Shown here: positions 1 to 5,752 of the stretch, in pieces
How the letters are laid out: every line of letters begins with the position of its first letter
Position numbering within the stretch: the stretch's first letter is position 1
NCBI GenBank assembly: GCA_023392225.1
Contig: JAEVZM010000530.1
Span: 1 to 7,891 of the forward strand
DNA: 7,891 nt
DNA from: Pseudomonadota bacterium
GTDB taxonomy: Bacteria; Pseudomonadota; Alphaproteobacteria; Rhizobiales; Kaistiaceae
Reading direction: 5' to 3'
Notes under the pieces: model-generated
Databases searched by the model: none
Seen by the model: only the letters and a program-made list of their open reading frames with translations
Told to the model about the DNA's origin: nothing
Made by a program: the position numbers and the translations under genes

Positions 1-15
1 CGCTCTGACTTTCCG

Positions 16-54
16 ATAAAGAAACGCCGGCGCTGGGGTGGCCCGGCGCCGGCG
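16..54 (-). terminator. Rho-independent terminator after the SDR gene
   Basis: The arms 25-33 (CGCCGGCGC) and 46-54 (GCGCCGGCG) form a perfect 9-bp inverted repeat. On the minus strand the stem continues, after one A/C mismatch, with three G-C pairs around a 4-nt loop. The base of the hairpin is followed directly by TTTCTTTATC (24 down to 15), a T-rich run in the right orientation. It lies about 20 bp past the SDR stop codon and marks the end of the CUT2-SDR operon. Confidence 0.88.
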
Positions 55-75
55 AGAGTATTTCGCGGTCTGAAT

Positions 76-849
76 CTACCAGGACGTATAGCCGCCGTCG
101 GCGAGCACGATCGAGCCGGTCATCAGGCTCGCGGCTTCCGAGGCGAGGAACAGCACGACGCTGGCGATCTCGTAGTCCTTGCCCATCCGGTTCATCGGCG
201 TGCCGTCGAGCCAGCGGGCATACATCTCCGGGTTCTGGTCGATGATGTTGTTGAGCGGCGTGTCGATATAGGTCGGCGCGACCGCGTTGACCCGCACGCC
301 CCGCGGCGCCCACTCGGCGGCGAGCGAGCGGGTGAGGTGGTGCACCGCCGCCTTCGAGGCGTTGTAGTGCGACTGCGGCTGCGGGCGGTTGACGATGAAG
401 CCGGACATCGAGCCGATATTGACGATCGAGCCGCGGCCCATCTCCAGCATCTTCTTGCCGAAGGCGCGGCAGCACCAGTAGGTGCCGTTGAGGTTGACGT
501 CGAGCACCTTGAGCCAACGCTCGTCGGTCATCTCCTCGGCGGGGATGTCGCTGAGGGCGATGCCGGCATTGTTGACGAGGATCGTGGCGCCGCCGCGCTG
601 CGCGGCGAGCTCGTCGGCGATCTCCTGGACGCGGGCCGAGCTGGTGACGTCGCAATCATAGGAGACGACGTCGTAGCCGGCGGCCTTGAGCTTGCCGACG
701 CCCTCGGCGGCGAGCGTCGGATCCTGCTCGAGGATGGCGAGGCTGGCGCCGGCCTCCCCGAGGGCCTCGGCACAGGCGAGACCGATACCGCGGCCGCCGC
801 CGGTAACGACCGCGAGCTGACCTTCGACCTTGAACTTCTCGAGATACAT
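76..849 (-). CDS. SDR-family polyol dehydrogenase (galactitol dehydrogenase-like)
   Basis: A 257-residue cytoplasmic NAD(P)-dependent short-chain dehydrogenase, the usual length for classical SDRs. Visible motifs are the cofactor loop TGGGRGIG (16-23), Asp67-Val68, NNAG (93-96) and the catalytic tetrad Asn119, Ser147, Tyr162 and Lys166 (YNASK). Glu41 at the end of the second beta strand favours NAD over NADP. From memory, the block SMSGFIVNRPQ, the stretch TRSLAAEWAPRGVRVNA and the C-terminus DGGYTSW resemble Rhodobacter galactitol dehydrogenase and related polyol SDRs. The likely reaction is polyol to ketose; the exact substrate is not decided. The ATG at 849 is chosen because the SDR fold begins there and AGGA lies 8 nt upstream. 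The longer open frame continues over the intergenic hairpin as low-complexity sequence. It is the last gene of the CUT2 operon, so it probably oxidises what that importer brings in. Confidence 0.93.
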   Translation of the reverse strand: MYLEKFKVEGQLAVVTGGGRGIGLACAEALGEAGASLAILEQDPTLAAEGVGKLKAAGYDVVSYDCDVTSSARVQEIADELAAQRGGATILVNNAGIALSDIPAEEMTDERWLKVLDVNLNGTYWCCRAFGKKMLEMGRGSIVNIGSMSGFIVNRPQPQSHYNASKAAVHHLTRSLAAEWAPRGVRVNAVAPTYIDTPLNNIIDQNPEMYARWLDGTPMNRMGKDYEIASVVLFLASEAASLMTGSIVLADGGYTSW

Positions 850-884
850 CGGGGTGATCCTGTTTCTGCAGGGTGGAATGCGAT

Positions 885-915
885 CCGGCCGGGACGCTCT
901 GGGCGCCCCGGCCGG
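885..915 (-). repeat. GC-rich intercistronic hairpin
   Basis: The arms 885-893 (CCGGCCGGG) and 907-915 (CCCGGCCGG) are perfect 9-bp inverted repeats. Three more pairs inside (895-897 with 903-905) follow one mismatch and leave a 5-nt loop. The hairpin lies in the 94-bp gap between the binding-protein stop and the SDR start. No T-run follows on the transcribed strand, so it does not look like a full terminator. By analogy with other binding-protein operons it may protect the upstream message from 3' decay, or partly reduce SDR expression. That role is inferred. Confidence 0.6.
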
Positions 916-943
916 GTATATCAAGCGATTGGCTCGTGGCCGA

Positions 944-1915
944 TCAGAACGCGCTGTCCGGATTGTAGAACTCGTCGATGTTCTCGCAGCCGATGCCGGC
1001 GACCTGGGTGAAGGTGAACTTCTGGTCGTGGCTGGGCTCGGTCTTGCCGGTGGCGACGTCGAGGGCGAGGTTGAAGCCGTCACGGGCGGCCAGGGTCGGC
1101 GAGTTGAGGCCGGTGGAGACGTAGGTCCCCTCGCAGCCGCCTTCCTTGATGACCGCAAAGGCTTCCTTCTGGCCGTCGATGCCGCTGATCAGGATGTCGG
1201 AGCCCGAGGGCAGAACCGACATCGCGCCGAGCGCCATCGCGTCGTTGTAGCCGAAGATGATGTCGAGGTCGGGATGGGCGGTGAGCATGTCCTCGGCCGC
1301 CGGGACCGCGAGGTCCTGGGCGTACTTGGCCTGGCCGCGGACGACGACCTCATACGCGGTGCCGCCGGCCTCGAGGCCGGAGAGGAAGCCGCGCTCGCGG
1401 GCCGGGCCGACGAACTTGTCCTCCGGGCCGCCCTCGATCACGCCGATCTTCACCGGGCCGGCGCCGACGCGCTTGGCCATGATCTCGCCGGCGAGCTTGC
1501 CGATGCCCTCGTTGTCGGCACCGAAGGTCGCGTTGGCACCGACGTCGGGGATCTCGGTGTCGATGAAGACGACCTGCAGGCCGCCGTCGATCAGCTCCTG
1601 GACGGCGGTCTTGGTGGTGACCGGGTCGACGGCATTGATGACGACGGCGTCGACGCCGCGGGCCATCATGTCCTCGAGCTGCTGCATCTGCTTGATGGGG
1701 TCGCCGTCCGCCTGGCTGGCGACGAGGTTGAAGCCCTTCTCGGCGGCGAGCCGCTCGGCTTCCTTCCACATCGCAACGTAGTAGGGCGCGGTCATCGTGC
1801 GCTGCAGGAACCCGATGGTGACGTCCTTTGCCTCTTTGGCCTGGACGCCGGCGGCACCGCCGAGCACGGCAACCGTTGCCGCCGTCGCGACGAGCAGTCG
1901 TGAAATCCTGGACAT
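944..1915 (-). CDS. CUT2-type periplasmic sugar/polyol-binding protein (RbsB-like)
   Basis: A 323-residue substrate-binding component of the ribose-type importer, acting in the periplasm. Residues 1-26 form a signal peptide: basic MSRISR, a hydrophobic Ala/Val/Leu core, and a Val-Gln-Ala cleavage site before KEAKDV. The mature part is a periplasmic-binding-protein type I fold (VTIGF at 32-36, VDAVVINAVDP near 88-98, FGYNDAMALGAM near 221-232, ISGIDG near 243-248). Ligand-site positions that match RbsB by eye are Asp119, an Arg in the ARER motif (173 or 175), Asn224 and Asp247. The Arg that follows the first Asp in RbsB is Thr here, so ribose is doubtful. Two cysteines, 261 and 310, could form a disulfide. 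The start has a strong SD (AAGGAGG, 9 nt upstream). The gene follows the ATPase and permease genes and precedes the SDR. The substrate cannot be named from sequence alone. Confidence 0.94.
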   Translation of the reverse strand: MSRISRLLVATAATVAVLGGAAGVQAKEAKDVTIGFLQRTMTAPYYVAMWKEAERLAAEKGFNLVASQADGDPIKQMQQLEDMMARGVDAVVINAVDPVTTKTAVQELIDGGLQVVFIDTEIPDVGANATFGADNEGIGKLAGEIMAKRVGAGPVKIGVIEGGPEDKFVGPARERGFLSGLEAGGTAYEVVVRGQAKYAQDLAVPAAEDMLTAHPDLDIIFGYNDAMALGAMSVLPSGSDILISGIDGQKEAFAVIKEGGCEGTYVSTGLNSPTLAARDGFNLALDVATGKTEPSHDQKFTFTQVAGIGCENIDEFYNPDSAF

Positions 1916-1924
1916 GAGTTTCTT

Positions 1925-1931
1925 CCTCCTT
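1925..1931 (-). promoter_or_regulatory. Strong ribosome binding site for the CUT2 binding protein
   Basis: AAGGAGG on the minus strand, 9 nt before the ATG at 1915. It is among the strongest SD sequences in the window. That fits the usual need for many copies of the binding protein relative to the membrane parts, and it fixes the start. Confidence 0.8.
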
Positions 1932-1934
1932 GTT

Positions 1935-1952
1935 GCCCGAGACGGGCGTCTC
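1935..1952 (-). repeat. Two overlapping, mutually exclusive small hairpins
   Basis: GCCCG-AGA-CGGGC (1935-1947) and GAGAC-GGGC-GTCTC (1939-1952) are both perfect 5-bp stems sharing the same bases, so only one can form at a time. They lie in the 66-bp gap between permease and binding-protein genes, and the first ends 3 nt from the AAGGAGG ribosome site. The structures are short and a regulatory role is speculative. Confidence 0.3.
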
Positions 1953-1981
1953 CCACTCGTTTGGGATCGTGAGGCGGGGAC

Positions 1982-2938
1982 CTAGCGGGTCCGTCCGCGC
2001 AAGTTTCCGAAGATCATGGCGGCGATGATGATCGCGCCGCGCACCGCGTCCTGCCAGAAGATGGACACGTTCAAGAGGTTGAGCAGGTTGACGATGAGCA
2101 CGAGGATCAGCGTGCCGACGACCGTGCCCGAGACGGTGCCGCGGCCACCGGCGAGGCTGGCGCCGCCGATCACCACCGCGGCGATGGCGTCGAGCTCGTA
2201 GGCCTGGCCCATGGTCGGCGTCGCGACGCTGACGCGCGAGGCGAGCAGGATGCCTGCAAGGCCGCAAAGCAGGCCGCTGATGGTGTAGACCGAGAACAGC
2301 GTCCACTGGATCGGCACGCCCGAGGCGAAGGCGGCGCTCTGGTTGCTGCCGACGGCGAAGACGCGGCGCCCGAACGTGGTGCGATTGAGGACGAAGGCGA
2401 CGATCAGGATGATCGCGAGCCAGATCAGGCCGATGGTCGGGATGCCGAAGACGTCACCGCGGCCGGGGAAGACGAAGAGCCAGCGGGTCTCGGACGCCGG
2501 CTGCAGCGGGCCGCCCTCGGTATAGGCATAGGTGAGGCCGCGCGCGAGGGCGAGGGTGCCGAGCGTCATCACGAACGGGGCGACGCGCATGAAGGCGATG
2601 ACCGCGCCGTTGCCCGCACCGACGACGACGCCGACACCGAGGCCGACGAGGATGGCGAGCGGCAGCGGCACCTGCGCCTGGAGGCCGACGGCGATGACGC
2701 CGGCGAGCGCCACGATCGAGCCGACGCTGAGGTCGATGCCGCCGGAGATGATCACCACCAGCATCGCCAGCGAGACGATGCCGATCACCGAGCTCTGGCG
2801 GATGAGGTTGAGCTGGTTCACCTCGGTGAGGAAATTGGGCACCAGGAAGCAGGCGATCGCGTAGATCACCAGCAGGATGAGCAGCGGATAGTTGGTCGCG
2901 AGCTTGTTGTGCCAGCGGGACCGCTCGGAAGCCGCCAT
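1982..2938 (-). CDS. CUT2-type ABC transporter permease (RbsC-like)
   Basis: A 318-residue inner-membrane permease of the ribose/monosaccharide class (BPD_transp_2 type). It is strongly hydrophobic with about 8 to 10 predicted membrane segments. Family motifs are visible: GGIDLSVGS (66-74), FGRRVFAVGSN (189-199, the cytoplasmic loop before the second half) and ELDAIAAVVIGGASLAGG with RGTVSG (248-271). The start is the ATG at 2938, because GGGAGGG lies 8 nt upstream. An in-frame TTG at 2944 overlaps the ATPase stop but would leave only 2 nt to that SD. The gap to the ATPase stop is 2 bp, indicating translational coupling. It should form the pore for the neighbouring double ATPase and binding protein. 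Confidence 0.95.
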   Translation of the reverse strand: MAASERSRWHNKLATNYPLLILLVIYAIACFLVPNFLTEVNQLNLIRQSSVIGIVSLAMLVVIISGGIDLSVGSIVALAGVIAVGLQAQVPLPLAILVGLGVGVVVGAGNGAVIAFMRVAPFVMTLGTLALARGLTYAYTEGGPLQPASETRWLFVFPGRGDVFGIPTIGLIWLAIILIVAFVLNRTTFGRRVFAVGSNQSAAFASGVPIQWTLFSVYTISGLLCGLAGILLASRVSVATPTMGQAYELDAIAAVVIGGASLAGGRGTVSGTVVGTLILVLIVNLLNLLNVSIFWQDAVRGAIIIAAMIFGNLRGRTR

Positions 2939-2940
2939 GT

Positions 2941-4470
2941 TCAATTCCCTCCCGCGGCGCGGCGCCGGCGGACTTCATCGCCGAGTGCAACCGAAATGAG
3001 CTGTGTCTTGTCGTAGGCGCCGGCCTGGAACTCCTCGGCGATGTGGTACTCGACCATCACCAGGGTCCGGTCGGCGAGGTGCATGACCTCCTCCGCCTCG
3101 GAGGAGATCAGGAGGATCGCCTTGCCCTGTCCGGCTAGCTCCTCGATGATTCCGTAGATCTGTCGCTTGGCGCCGACATCGACGCCCTTGGTCGGCTCGT
3201 CGATGATGAACACCTCGGCCGGGGAGGGTGCCCACTTGGCGACGCAGACCTTCTGCTGGTTGCCGCCCGAGAGGTTCGAGGTCATGCCGTCGAGCGTGCC
3301 CTTGATCTGGAACTGCTCGATCAGCCGGGTGCCGAGCCGCGACTCCTCGCGCCGGTCGATGACGCTCCGCCGCGCCAGCGTGCCGAGCACCACCAGCGAC
3401 ATGTTCGCCTGGTTGGTGAAGTCGGGGATGAACCCCTCGCGGTGGCGATCCTCGGTGAGGTAGCAGATGCCCGAGGCGATGGCTTCGCCCGGCGAGCGGA
3501 TGGCGATGTCCTTGCCTTTGACGCGGAGGGTGTCGGCGTGGAAGCGGAAGTGCCCGCCGAGCGCCCGGCCGAGCGTCGAGCGGCCGCTGCCGACGAGGCC
3601 GTAGAGGCCGACCACCTCGCCGGGGCGGATGGCGAGCGACACGTCCTGGACGCGGCCGCTGCGGAAGTTGCGGAGGTCGAGCAGCGGCTCGCCGGAGGTG
3701 ACGGCCGGCGCGGCCTTCGGCGCCAGCGCCGACAGCCGCTCGCCGATCATCATCGCGCTGATGTCCTCCTCGGTCCGCTCGGCGGCGGGGACGACCGCGA
3801 CCAGCTGCCCGTCGCGAAGCACCGCGATGCGGTCGGCGAGCTCCTGCACCTCGTTGAGCTTGTGGGAGACGAAGATCACCGAGGTCCCGGCGGCCTTCTC
3901 CTCGCGCACGATGTCGACGAGGATGCGGAAGTGCTCCTCGTTGGTCGAGGCGGTGGTCTCGTCAAGAATGAGCAGCTTGTGCGGGACGATGAACACGCGG
4001 GCCAGCGCCAGCATGTGGCGGTTGCCGGGCGTGAGCTCGCCGGCAGGCTGGTCGAGATCGACGCCGGAGAGGCCGACGCGGGCCAGAAGCTCGCGGCTCT
4101 GCGTCCGGTCGTGGCGCTTGCGCAGAGACGCCCAGGGCCGGTTCAGGTCGAACAGCCACAGGTTCTCCTCGACGCTGAGATCGTCGACGATCAGCGGCTC
4201 CTGGTACATCATGAGCACGCCGGCCTCGATGCCGTCGCGCGGCATGGTGTGCTTCATCGGCGCACCGAGCAGGCGGATCGTGCCCGAGGTCGGGGCCATC
4301 AGCCCGGCGAGCAGCTTCGACAGCGTCGACTTGCCGGCGCCATTGGCACCGCAGATCGCCAGCACCTCGCCCGGGTAGCCGGCGAGCGAGACATCCTCCA
4401 GCGCGCGGACGCCGGGGTAGCTCTTGCTGATCGAGAGGGCTTCGAAGACAGGCGTCGGCGAGACGTTCAT
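2941..4470 (-). CDS. CUT2-type sugar ABC transporter ATPase with two nucleotide-binding domains (RbsA/MglA-like)
   Basis: A 509-residue cytoplasmic ATPase with two fused ABC domains, the typical length for CUT2 importers. Domain 1: Walker A GANGAGKST (41-49), Q-loop Gln90, signature LTPGN (146-150), Walker B LLILDE (166-171), switch His203 in VSHKL. Domain 2: Walker A GLVGSGRST (291-299), signature LSGGNQQK (400-407), Walker B VFIIDEP (420-426), and SSE where the switch His normally sits. Arg for Lys in the second Walker A and loss of its switch His are normal for this family. The domain 1 signature LTPGN is more degenerate than usual. The ATG at 4470 overlaps the stop of a 25-codon leader ORF as ATGA and has no good SD of its own. 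An in-frame TTG at 4482 is an alternative start adding four residues. It is the first major gene of the CUT2 operon. Confidence 0.95.
   Translation of the reverse strand: MNVSPTPVFEALSISKSYPGVRALEDVSLAGYPGEVLAICGANGAGKSTLSKLLAGLMAPTSGTIRLLGAPMKHTMPRDGIEAGVLMMYQEPLIVDDLSVEENLWLFDLNRPWASLRKRHDRTQSRELLARVGLSGVDLDQPAGELTPGNRHMLALARVFIVPHKLLILDETTASTNEEHFRILVDIVREEKAAGTSVIFVSHKLNEVQELADRIAVLRDGQLVAVVPAAERTEEDISAMMIGERLSALAPKAAPAVTSGEPLLDLRNFRSGRVQDVSLAIRPGEVVGLYGLVGSGRSTLGRALGGHFRFHADTLRVKGKDIAIRSPGEAIASGICYLTEDRHREGFIPDFTNQANMSLVVLGTLARRSVIDRREESRLGTRLIEQFQIKGTLDGMTSNLSGGNQQKVCVAKWAPSPAEVFIIDEPTKGVDVGAKRQIYGIIEELAGQGKAILLISSEAEEVMHLADRTLVMVEYHIAEEFQAGAYDKTQLISVALGDEVRRRRAAGGN
2947..2953 (-). promoter_or_regulatory. 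Ribosome binding site that decides the permease start
   Basis: GGGAGGG on the minus strand, located inside the end of the ATPase gene and 8 nt before the ATG at 2938. Its spacing supports ATG 2938 over the overlapping TTG at 2944. Confidence 0.7.
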
Positions 4471-4544
4471 CGGCCCGCCCAAAGACCGTCAGCGGGCTCC
4501 GGTCCCAACGCCTTGAGAACGACGGAGCGGTGGCTGCGACGCAT
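4467..4544 (-). CDS. Putative 25-residue leader peptide translationally coupled to the ATPase
   Basis: A short ORF starting at ATG 4544 with a near-ideal SD, GGGGAGG, 7 nt upstream. It encodes 25 residues beginning MRRSHRSVVLKALG and ending LWAGR. Its TGA stop (4469-4467) overlaps the ATPase ATG in the 4-bp form ATGA, a classic termination-reinitiation arrangement. The ATPase ATG lacks a clear SD, so ribosomes finishing this ORF could supply it. The peptide has no recognisable domain, signal peptide or membrane segment and is basic at its N-terminus. It may have no function beyond coupling. Alternatively it is chance, since a G-rich run before an ATG is not rare in GC-rich DNA. Conservation has not been tested. 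Confidence 0.45.
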   Translation of the reverse strand: MRRSHRSVVLKALGPEPADGLWAGR

Positions 4545-4551
4545 GATCCCG

Positions 4552-4558
4552 CCTCCCC
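4552..4558 (-). promoter_or_regulatory. Strong ribosome binding site for the leader ORF
   Basis: GGGGAGG on the minus strand, 7 nt before ATG 4544. It is the only strong SD upstream of the ATPase gene and is misplaced (over 70 nt away) for the ATPase start itself. This is the main reason to take the leader ORF seriously. Confidence 0.55.
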
Positions 4559-4632
4559 ATGACGAATCGGACAATCGGCCTTGGCCTTGTCTTCTTCTGT
4601 GTTGTCACAGGACTGACATGATGCGCCAAAGA

Positions 4633-4670
4633 TTGCAATATCTAATATTATTGCAATTATTTGCAATTAT
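4633..4670 (-). repeat. TTGCAAT repeat cluster, probable operator
   Basis: TTGCAAT occurs three times, at 4633-4639, 4651-4657 and 4661-4667. The last two are part of an exact tandem of the 10-mer TTGCAATTAT (4651-4660, 4661-4670). The first two copies are preceded by A, giving the perfect palindrome ATTGCAAT (4632-4639 and 4650-4657). The 10-bp spacing puts two copies on the same face of the helix. The cluster overlaps and follows the putative -10 hexamer, the position expected for a repressor. The regulator is unknown and is not encoded in the window. Confidence 0.55.
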
Positions 4671-4694
4671 AAATGCGCGGGTGCGCGCTCGAAA
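4666..4694 (-). promoter_or_regulatory. Putative sigma-70 type promoter of the CUT2-SDR operon
   Basis: On the minus strand there is a perfect -10 TATAAT (4671-4666) and, 17 nt upstream, a weak -35 TTTCGA (4694-4689, three of six matches). Transcription would start near 4659, about 115 nt before the leader ORF. An alternative pair, TTTATA (4673-4668) and TAATAT (4650-4645), also has 17-nt spacing and four of six matches in each box. The island is the only AT-rich stretch of this size in the window. Confidence 0.5.
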
Positions 4695-4876
4695 CAGGCC
4701 TTGCAGCGTGCTGCGGCAGGGCCGGGTTCGCCGGGGAGGAAACCGATCGATGACGCGGACGGCGCGCTGCGGTTCGCGAGCTCCAGGCCGCGCGTGCCTG
4801 AAGCGTCGTGAGTCGCGTGCCTTATGCGGCCCTCACGCCGGTGACCGTCGGTCGCTCCTGTGGACCGCGGCCAGCC

Positions 4877-5752
4877 TCACTCCTTGACGCCGCCGGCAGC
4901 GAGGCCCTTCACGAGCCAGCGCCGCACGAGGATCGCGAAGAGGATCACCGGCAGTACCACCAGGGTTCCGCCGGCGGCGATCTTCGACCACTCCCAGCCC
5001 TCGTACTGGAGGAAGTTGACGATCGCGACCGGTGCCGTCGTGGCGTTGGTGCGGGTGAGGATCAGGGCGTAGAAGAAGTCGCTCCACGAGAAGATGAAGC
5101 AGAGCACGGCGGTCGCCGTGAGGCCGGGCGCCGAGAGCGGTAGCACCACCAGTCGGAACGCCTGCCAGATGCCGGCGCCGTCGATCCAGGCGGCTTCCTC
5201 GAGGGCGACGGGGATGGTCGCGAAGAAGGTCTGCATCAGCCAGATCACGACGGCGAGGTTGAAGGTCAGGTAGATGATGACCAGCCCGGCGATGGTGTCC
5301 TGAAGGCCCAGCCAGCGATAGGCGAGGTAGAACGGGATGGTGAACGCGATCGGCGGCGCCATCCGCGTGACGAGGATCCAGAGGGCGAGGTTGCGCCGGC
5401 CACGGAAGTCCCACCGTGCCAGCACGTAGGCGGCCGGCACGCCGATGAGGAGCGACAGGGCGGTCGAGATCGTCGCGACCGCGAGGCTGTTGCCGAACGA
5501 GCGCGCGAAGCTGCCCTGGAGGAGGCTGGCAAAGGCTTCGAGCGTCGGCGTGAACAGGAGGGCGTCGGTGAAGAGATCCGCTGCCGGCCGGAAGGCGAGC
5601 TGCACCATCCACAGGAACGGCAGGGTCAGGAAGACGAGCAGGAATATCGCCAAGGCCGGGCGGCCGACGCCGTTGAGGCGGGGGAGGCGGATGGTCCGCA
5701 TCGCGGTCCGGCGGGCCGCGAGCCCGGGGAGGGAGAGGCTGTCGTCAGTCAT
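4877..5752 (-). CDS. CUT1-type ABC transporter permease, MalG-like
   Basis: A 291-residue inner-membrane permease with six likely membrane segments: about 33-53, 88-112, 121-143, 153-176, 211-232 and 261-280. The EAA loop that docks the ATPase is clear: EEAAWIDGAGIWQAFRLVVL from 185, ending LPLSAPG. The C-terminus KGLAAGGVKE is typical of MalG-type proteins. The ATG at 5752 overlaps the end of the MalF-like gene by 8 bp (ATGACTGA), and with only a weak SD it is probably translated by coupling. An in-frame ATG at codon 18 is less attractive because nothing like an SD precedes it. With the MalF-like partner it would form the pore of a carbohydrate or polyol importer. No MalK-type ATPase follows it, which is unusual because that gene often sits next in such operons. 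Confidence 0.95.
   Translation of the reverse strand: MTDDSLSLPGLAARRTAMRTIRLPRLNGVGRPALAIFLLVFLTLPFLWMVQLAFRPAADLFTDALLFTPTLEAFASLLQGSFARSFGNSLAVATISTALSLLIGVPAAYVLARWDFRGRRNLALWILVTRMAPPIAFTIPFYLAYRWLGLQDTIAGLVIIYLTFNLAVVIWLMQTFFATIPVALEEAAWIDGAGIWQAFRLVVLPLSAPGLTATAVLCFIFSWSDFFYALILTRTNATTAPVAIVNFLQYEGWEWSKIAAGGTLVVLPVILFAILVRRWLVKGLAAGGVKE

Larger units (their letters stand above)
4471..4876. other. Intergenic region between the CUT1 and CUT2 operons
   Basis: About 400 bp without a clear large gene. From left to right it holds the leader ORF and its SD (to 4558), overlapping inverted repeats at 4597-4618, an AT-rich island (about 4630-4674) with repeats and a minus-strand promoter, and a short GC hairpin, GCGCG-GGTG-CGCGC (4675-4688). 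A GC-rich stretch to 4876 carries a 9-bp direct repeat CGCGTGCCT at 4791-4799 and 4814-4822. I see no convincing T-tailed terminator for the CUT1 operon here. The 4675-4688 hairpin is followed on the minus strand by ATTTATAATT, which is only weakly terminator-like, so read-through into the CUT2 operon is possible. Confidence 0.6.

Noticed and set aside
850..1158. N-terminal extension of the SDR frame upstream of ATG 849
   Set aside because: The extra 103 residues are Pro/Ser/Arg/Thr-rich, overlap the binding-protein gene and the hairpin, and precede a normal SDR N-terminus with its own SD.
830..1903. Plus-strand open frame (357 codons) opposite the CUT2 binding protein
   Set aside because: It mirrors the binding-protein gene, the product is Asp/Gly/Val/Leu-rich without any domain, and its start lies in the end of the SDR gene. 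It is a shadow frame.
4675..4688. GCGCG-GGTG-CGCGC hairpin as a terminator of the CUT1 operon
   Set aside because: The stem is only 5 bp and the following minus-strand sequence ATTTATAATT is not a proper T-run. It also lies in the spacer of the predicted CUT2 promoter.
3442..4887. Long plus-strand open frame (481 codons) opposite the ATPase gene
   Set aside because: It is antisense to a gene with intact ABC motifs, its product is low-complexity (Arg, Asp, Glu, Gly, Ala, Val), and long antisense frames are expected from the GC-rich codon use of the real gene. Only its last 45 codons have a separate SD, noted as a weak finding.
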